NCBI GenBank assembly: GCA_965242795.1
Contig: OZ251505.1
Location: 3,162,001 to 3,226,000 of the forward strand
Direction of reading: 5' to 3'
Source of the DNA: Bin18 sp965242795
GTDB lineage: Bacteria; Desulfobacterota; Binatia; Bin18
Length of the DNA stretch: 64,000 bases
Shown: piece by piece, positions 61,907-64,000 of the stretch
Layout of the letters: every line of letters starts with the position of its first letter
Numbering within the stretch: the first letter of the stretch is position 1
Notes under the pieces: generated by a model
The model's database searches: none
Told to the model about the DNA's origin: nothing
Seen by the model: the letters and a program-made list of their open reading frames with translations, nothing else
Position numbers and translations under genes: made by a program

Positions 61907-63628
61907 ATGCCCTCTACGCGCCTCGGTTCGCCGGCGGCGCCTTTGCACGCAGCCCTGCAGCGGTGTCGGGGCGGGCTGCTGGGCGTGGCCGGATTCAGCG
62001 CGGCGGCGAACGTGCTGTTGCTCGCGGCGCCGGTGTACATGTTGCAGATCTACGACCGGGTGTTGCCGAGTGCGAGCCATGCCACTTTGATTGCCCTGAC
62101 CGGGGTCGCGGTCTTCCTGTTGAGTTGTTTCGGGCTGCTGGATTGGGTGCGCCAGCGGCTGATGACGCGCGTGGCCCTGACCCTGCACGACGGCGCGGTG
62201 GATGCGGTGTTGGCGGGGACGTACCACGCCAGTCTGCGGCGGGCGCGGCAGAGCGGCGGGCAGCCGGTGCGCGACCTGACCACGGTGCGGCAATTCCTGA
62301 ACACCCCCTCGACCTTGGCGTTCTTCGACGCACCGTGGGCGCCGGTGTTTCTGGCGGTGATTTTCCTGATTCATCCCTGGCTGGGCGTCTTGGCCCTCTG
62401 CAGCACGGTGACGTTGCTGTTGTTGGGGATGCTGACGGAGACGCGGTCGCGGGGACCGTACCGCACGGCGGGGGAGCAGGCGGCGGACGCGCAGCGGTTC
62501 GCGGAGAACGGGTTGCGGCACGCGGACGTATTGGCGGCGATGGGGATGTACGGCGCCTTTCGCCGGCGTTGGCACAATCGGCACGATCAGAGCGTAACCG
62601 CCTACGCCGAAGGCGGGGCGCGGTTGAGTGCGTTGTTGGCGACGACGAAGACGGTACGGCAGACGGTGCAGGTGGGGACGTTGGGGTTGGGTGCATGGCT
62701 GGTGCTGGCGCAGGAGATCACGCCCGGGATGATGATCGCGGCGTCGATCATCCTGAGCCGGGCGTTGGCGCCGATCGAGCAGGGGATTGCGGCGTGGCGG
62801 GGCTGTGTGACGGCGCGCACGGCGTGGGGCCGGCTGAACACGTTGATCCAACGCACGCCGCCATTGGAGGAGCGGGGAACGACGCTACCCCGGCCAACCG
62901 GATTGGTGCAGGTCGAAGGCGTGATCGCGGTGCCGCCGGGGGCCAACCGGCCGGTACTGCACGACGTCAGCTTGACGTTACGGCCGGGAACGGTGACGGC
63001 GGTAGTGGGGCCGAGCGGGAGCGGCAAGAGCACGCTGGCGCGGGTGTTGGTAGGCGTGTGGCCGGCGCAGGCCGGGCAAGTCCGCTTGGACGGCGCGGCC
63101 ATCGGCGAATGGCCGGCCGCGCGCCGGCTTCAGCACGTCGGCTACCTGCCGCAGGAAGTGGAACTCTTTGAGGGCAGTCTGGCCGAGAACGTCGCACGGT
63201 TGGGAGAGCCGGACGATGCCGCAGTGTTGGCGGCAGCCCGATTGGCGCATTGCCACGACGTGCTGATGCGGCTGCCGGAGCATTACGACACGGCGATCGC
63301 CGAGGGCGGAGGAAATCTGTCGGCGGGACAACGGCAGCGCGTTGGATTGGCACGGGCGGTGTACGGCGATCCGGTCTTCGTGGTGTTGGACGAACCGGAC
63401 GCCAATCTGGACGCGGAAGGGGAAGCGGCGCTGCTCAAGACGCTTCAGGTGTTGGCGCAGCGCAAGGCGACCGTGGTGGTGGTGACGCACACCCCGCGGC
63501 TGCTGCGGGGCGTGGAGCAGGTGGTGGTGTTACAAGAGGGGCGGGTCGTGGACGGCGGTCCGCGGGAGTCGGTCTTGCAACGGCTGGTCCGCCCGGCTCA
63601 TCCCTCGGTTCGCCGGCGGACCGGATGA
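61907..63628 (+). CDS. Type I secretion ABC transporter (PrtD/HlyB-like)
   Basis: A 573-residue exporter without the HlyB C39-like domain, so PrtD-type. Membrane helices cover about 25-300 (LLAAPVYMLQIYDRVLPSAS is a family hallmark). The ATPase has Walker A VGPSGSGKST, signature LSAGQRQR and Walker B VVLDEPDANLD. It exports the preceding RTX protein directly to the outside with a membrane-fusion protein and an outer-membrane TolC-type channel. Confidence 0.94.
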   Translation: MPSTRLGSPAAPLHAALQRCRGGLLGVAGFSAAANVLLLAAPVYMLQIYDRVLPSASHATLIALTGVAVFLLSCFGLLDWVRQRLMTRVALTLHDGAVDAVLAGTYHASLRRARQSGGQPVRDLTTVRQFLNTPSTLAFFDAPWAPVFLAVIFLIHPWLGVLALCSTVTLLLLGMLTETRSRGPYRTAGEQAADAQRFAENGLRHADVLAAMGMYGAFRRRWHNRHDQSVTAYAEGGARLSALLATTKTVRQTVQVGTLGLGAWLVLAQEITPGMMIAASIILSRALAPIEQGIAAWRGCVTARTAWGRLNTLIQRTPPLEERGTTLPRPTGLVQVEGVIAVPPGANRPVLHDVSLTLRPGTVTAVVGPSGSGKSTLARVLVGVWPAQAGQVRLDGAAIGEWPAARRLQHVGYLPQEVELFEGSLAENVARLGEPDDAAVLAAARLAHCHDVLMRLPEHYDTAIAEGGGNLSAGQRQRVGLARAVYGDPVFVVLDEPDANLDAEGEAALLKTLQVLAQRKATVVVVTHTPRLLRGVEQVVVLQEGRVVDGGPRESVLQRLVRPAHPSVRRRTG

Positions 63629-63892
63629 GCGGGGGGTGTCTCCGTTTGCCAAGGGGATGACATCCTTGACGATCCCGAAGACCGGTCTTCCTCGTCATAC
63701 CGGCGCAAGCCGGTATCCATCCCCTGGATTCCCGCTTTCGCGGGAATGACGAGGGGGGCGCGGGAATGACGATCGGGTGGGATCGTCAAGCATGGACTCT
63801 CCTTTGCCATCGTCTCCGCGGGGTTTTCTCTCCTCTTTGTCCCGGGCGGGAGCCTGCCCCGGATCTGATCCGGTCACCCTGAACCCCTCTCG
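63629..63892. repeat. Intergenic region with CCGGCGCAAGCCGG / GCGGGAATGACG repeats
   Basis: About 264 bases. CCGGCGCAAGCCGG and CCCGCTTTCGCGGG at about 63698-63745 are two small hairpins of a repeat widespread in bacteria; a diverged copy lies at 52120-52150. No gene is supported. It separates the transporter from the membrane-fusion protein. Confidence 0.75.
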
Positions 63893-64000
63893 ATGAGCGG
63901 ATCATCAGAGTCCATCCTGTCGGCGCCCGACCTGCAGCGGCGGCCCTTGCGGGACGTACGGATCGGGGCGGCGGTGCTGGCCGTGGCGCTGGGCGGCTTC
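63893..64000 (+). CDS. Type I secretion membrane-fusion protein (HlyD/PrtE-like), N-terminal fragment
   Basis: Thirty-six codons before the window ends: MSGSSESILSAPDLQRRPLR, then a start of a membrane segment (IGAAVLAVALGGF). A short cytoplasmic arm followed by one helix is the usual start of HlyD-family proteins, and the position after RTX and PrtD-type genes supports it. Confidence 0.7.
   Translation, partial: MSGSSESILSAPDLQRRPLRDVRIGAAVLAVALGGF

Overview
The window is GC-rich, gene-dense DNA with short operons on both strands, Gram-negative features (RTX protein plus type I secretion genes, lipoproteins, a Tat-exported enzyme) and many dispersed palindromic repeats. It has no rRNA, tRNA or CRISPR array that I can see, so the taxon is open. 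The ethylmalonyl-CoA pathway genes, B12 adenosyltransferase, GTP-type PEP carboxykinase, fused MoaD-MoaE and two apparent selenoproteins suggest an aerobic or microaerobic, B12- and selenium-using heterotroph from a proteobacterium-like or uncultivated lineage. This placement is an inference.

Layout. 1-10 kb: start of a type I modification gene, an EndoQ-UvrD fusion, an M20 peptidase, an ArsC-like selenoprotein, miaB, moaB/moaDE and a 3-hydroxybutyryl-CoA dehydrogenase. 10-22 kb: central carbon block with ecm, mcl1, mcd and mch of the ethylmalonyl-CoA pathway, followed by pckG, a PduO-type adenosyltransferase and an MBL hydrolase; ccr and the epimerase are not in the window. 22-40 kb: a PAS-PAS-receiver regulator, folK, lhgO, a DUF3445 haem demethylase-like protein, pncC, a ferritin-like di-iron protein, an HDAC-like protein, the mutS2-DUF309-LeuD-like operon, a LEH-like protein, an alcohol dehydrogenase/isochorismatase pair and a sugar nucleotidyltransferase remnant. 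40-50 kb: a 1350-residue secreted repeat protein whose 5' end carries a run of 19 identical bases, diverging from a heterodimeric ABC exporter with one degenerate ATP site, then a lipoprotein metallopeptidase and an esterase-like hydrolase. 50-60 kb: aminotransferase, clpB, a KamA-like radical SAM enzyme, a periplasmic selenocysteine peroxiredoxin fused to a PDZ domain, and folD. 60-64 kb: an RTX protein, its PrtD-type ABC transporter and the start of the membrane-fusion protein.

Most notable: two genes have an in-frame UGA exactly at the catalytic cysteine of their family (ArsC residue 12; peroxiredoxin peroxidatic Cys). Each has a stem-loop whose apical loop begins 23 nt after the UGA, as expected for a bacterial SECIS. 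The peroxiredoxin-Sec-PDZ architecture and the homopolymer-controlled secreted protein are the best candidates for undescribed biology. In the B12/ethylmalonyl-CoA block the genes fit together: the adenosyltransferase makes the cofactor for Ecm, hydroxybutyryl-CoA dehydrogenase supplies the C4 precursor, and PEPCK drains the C4 products to gluconeogenesis.
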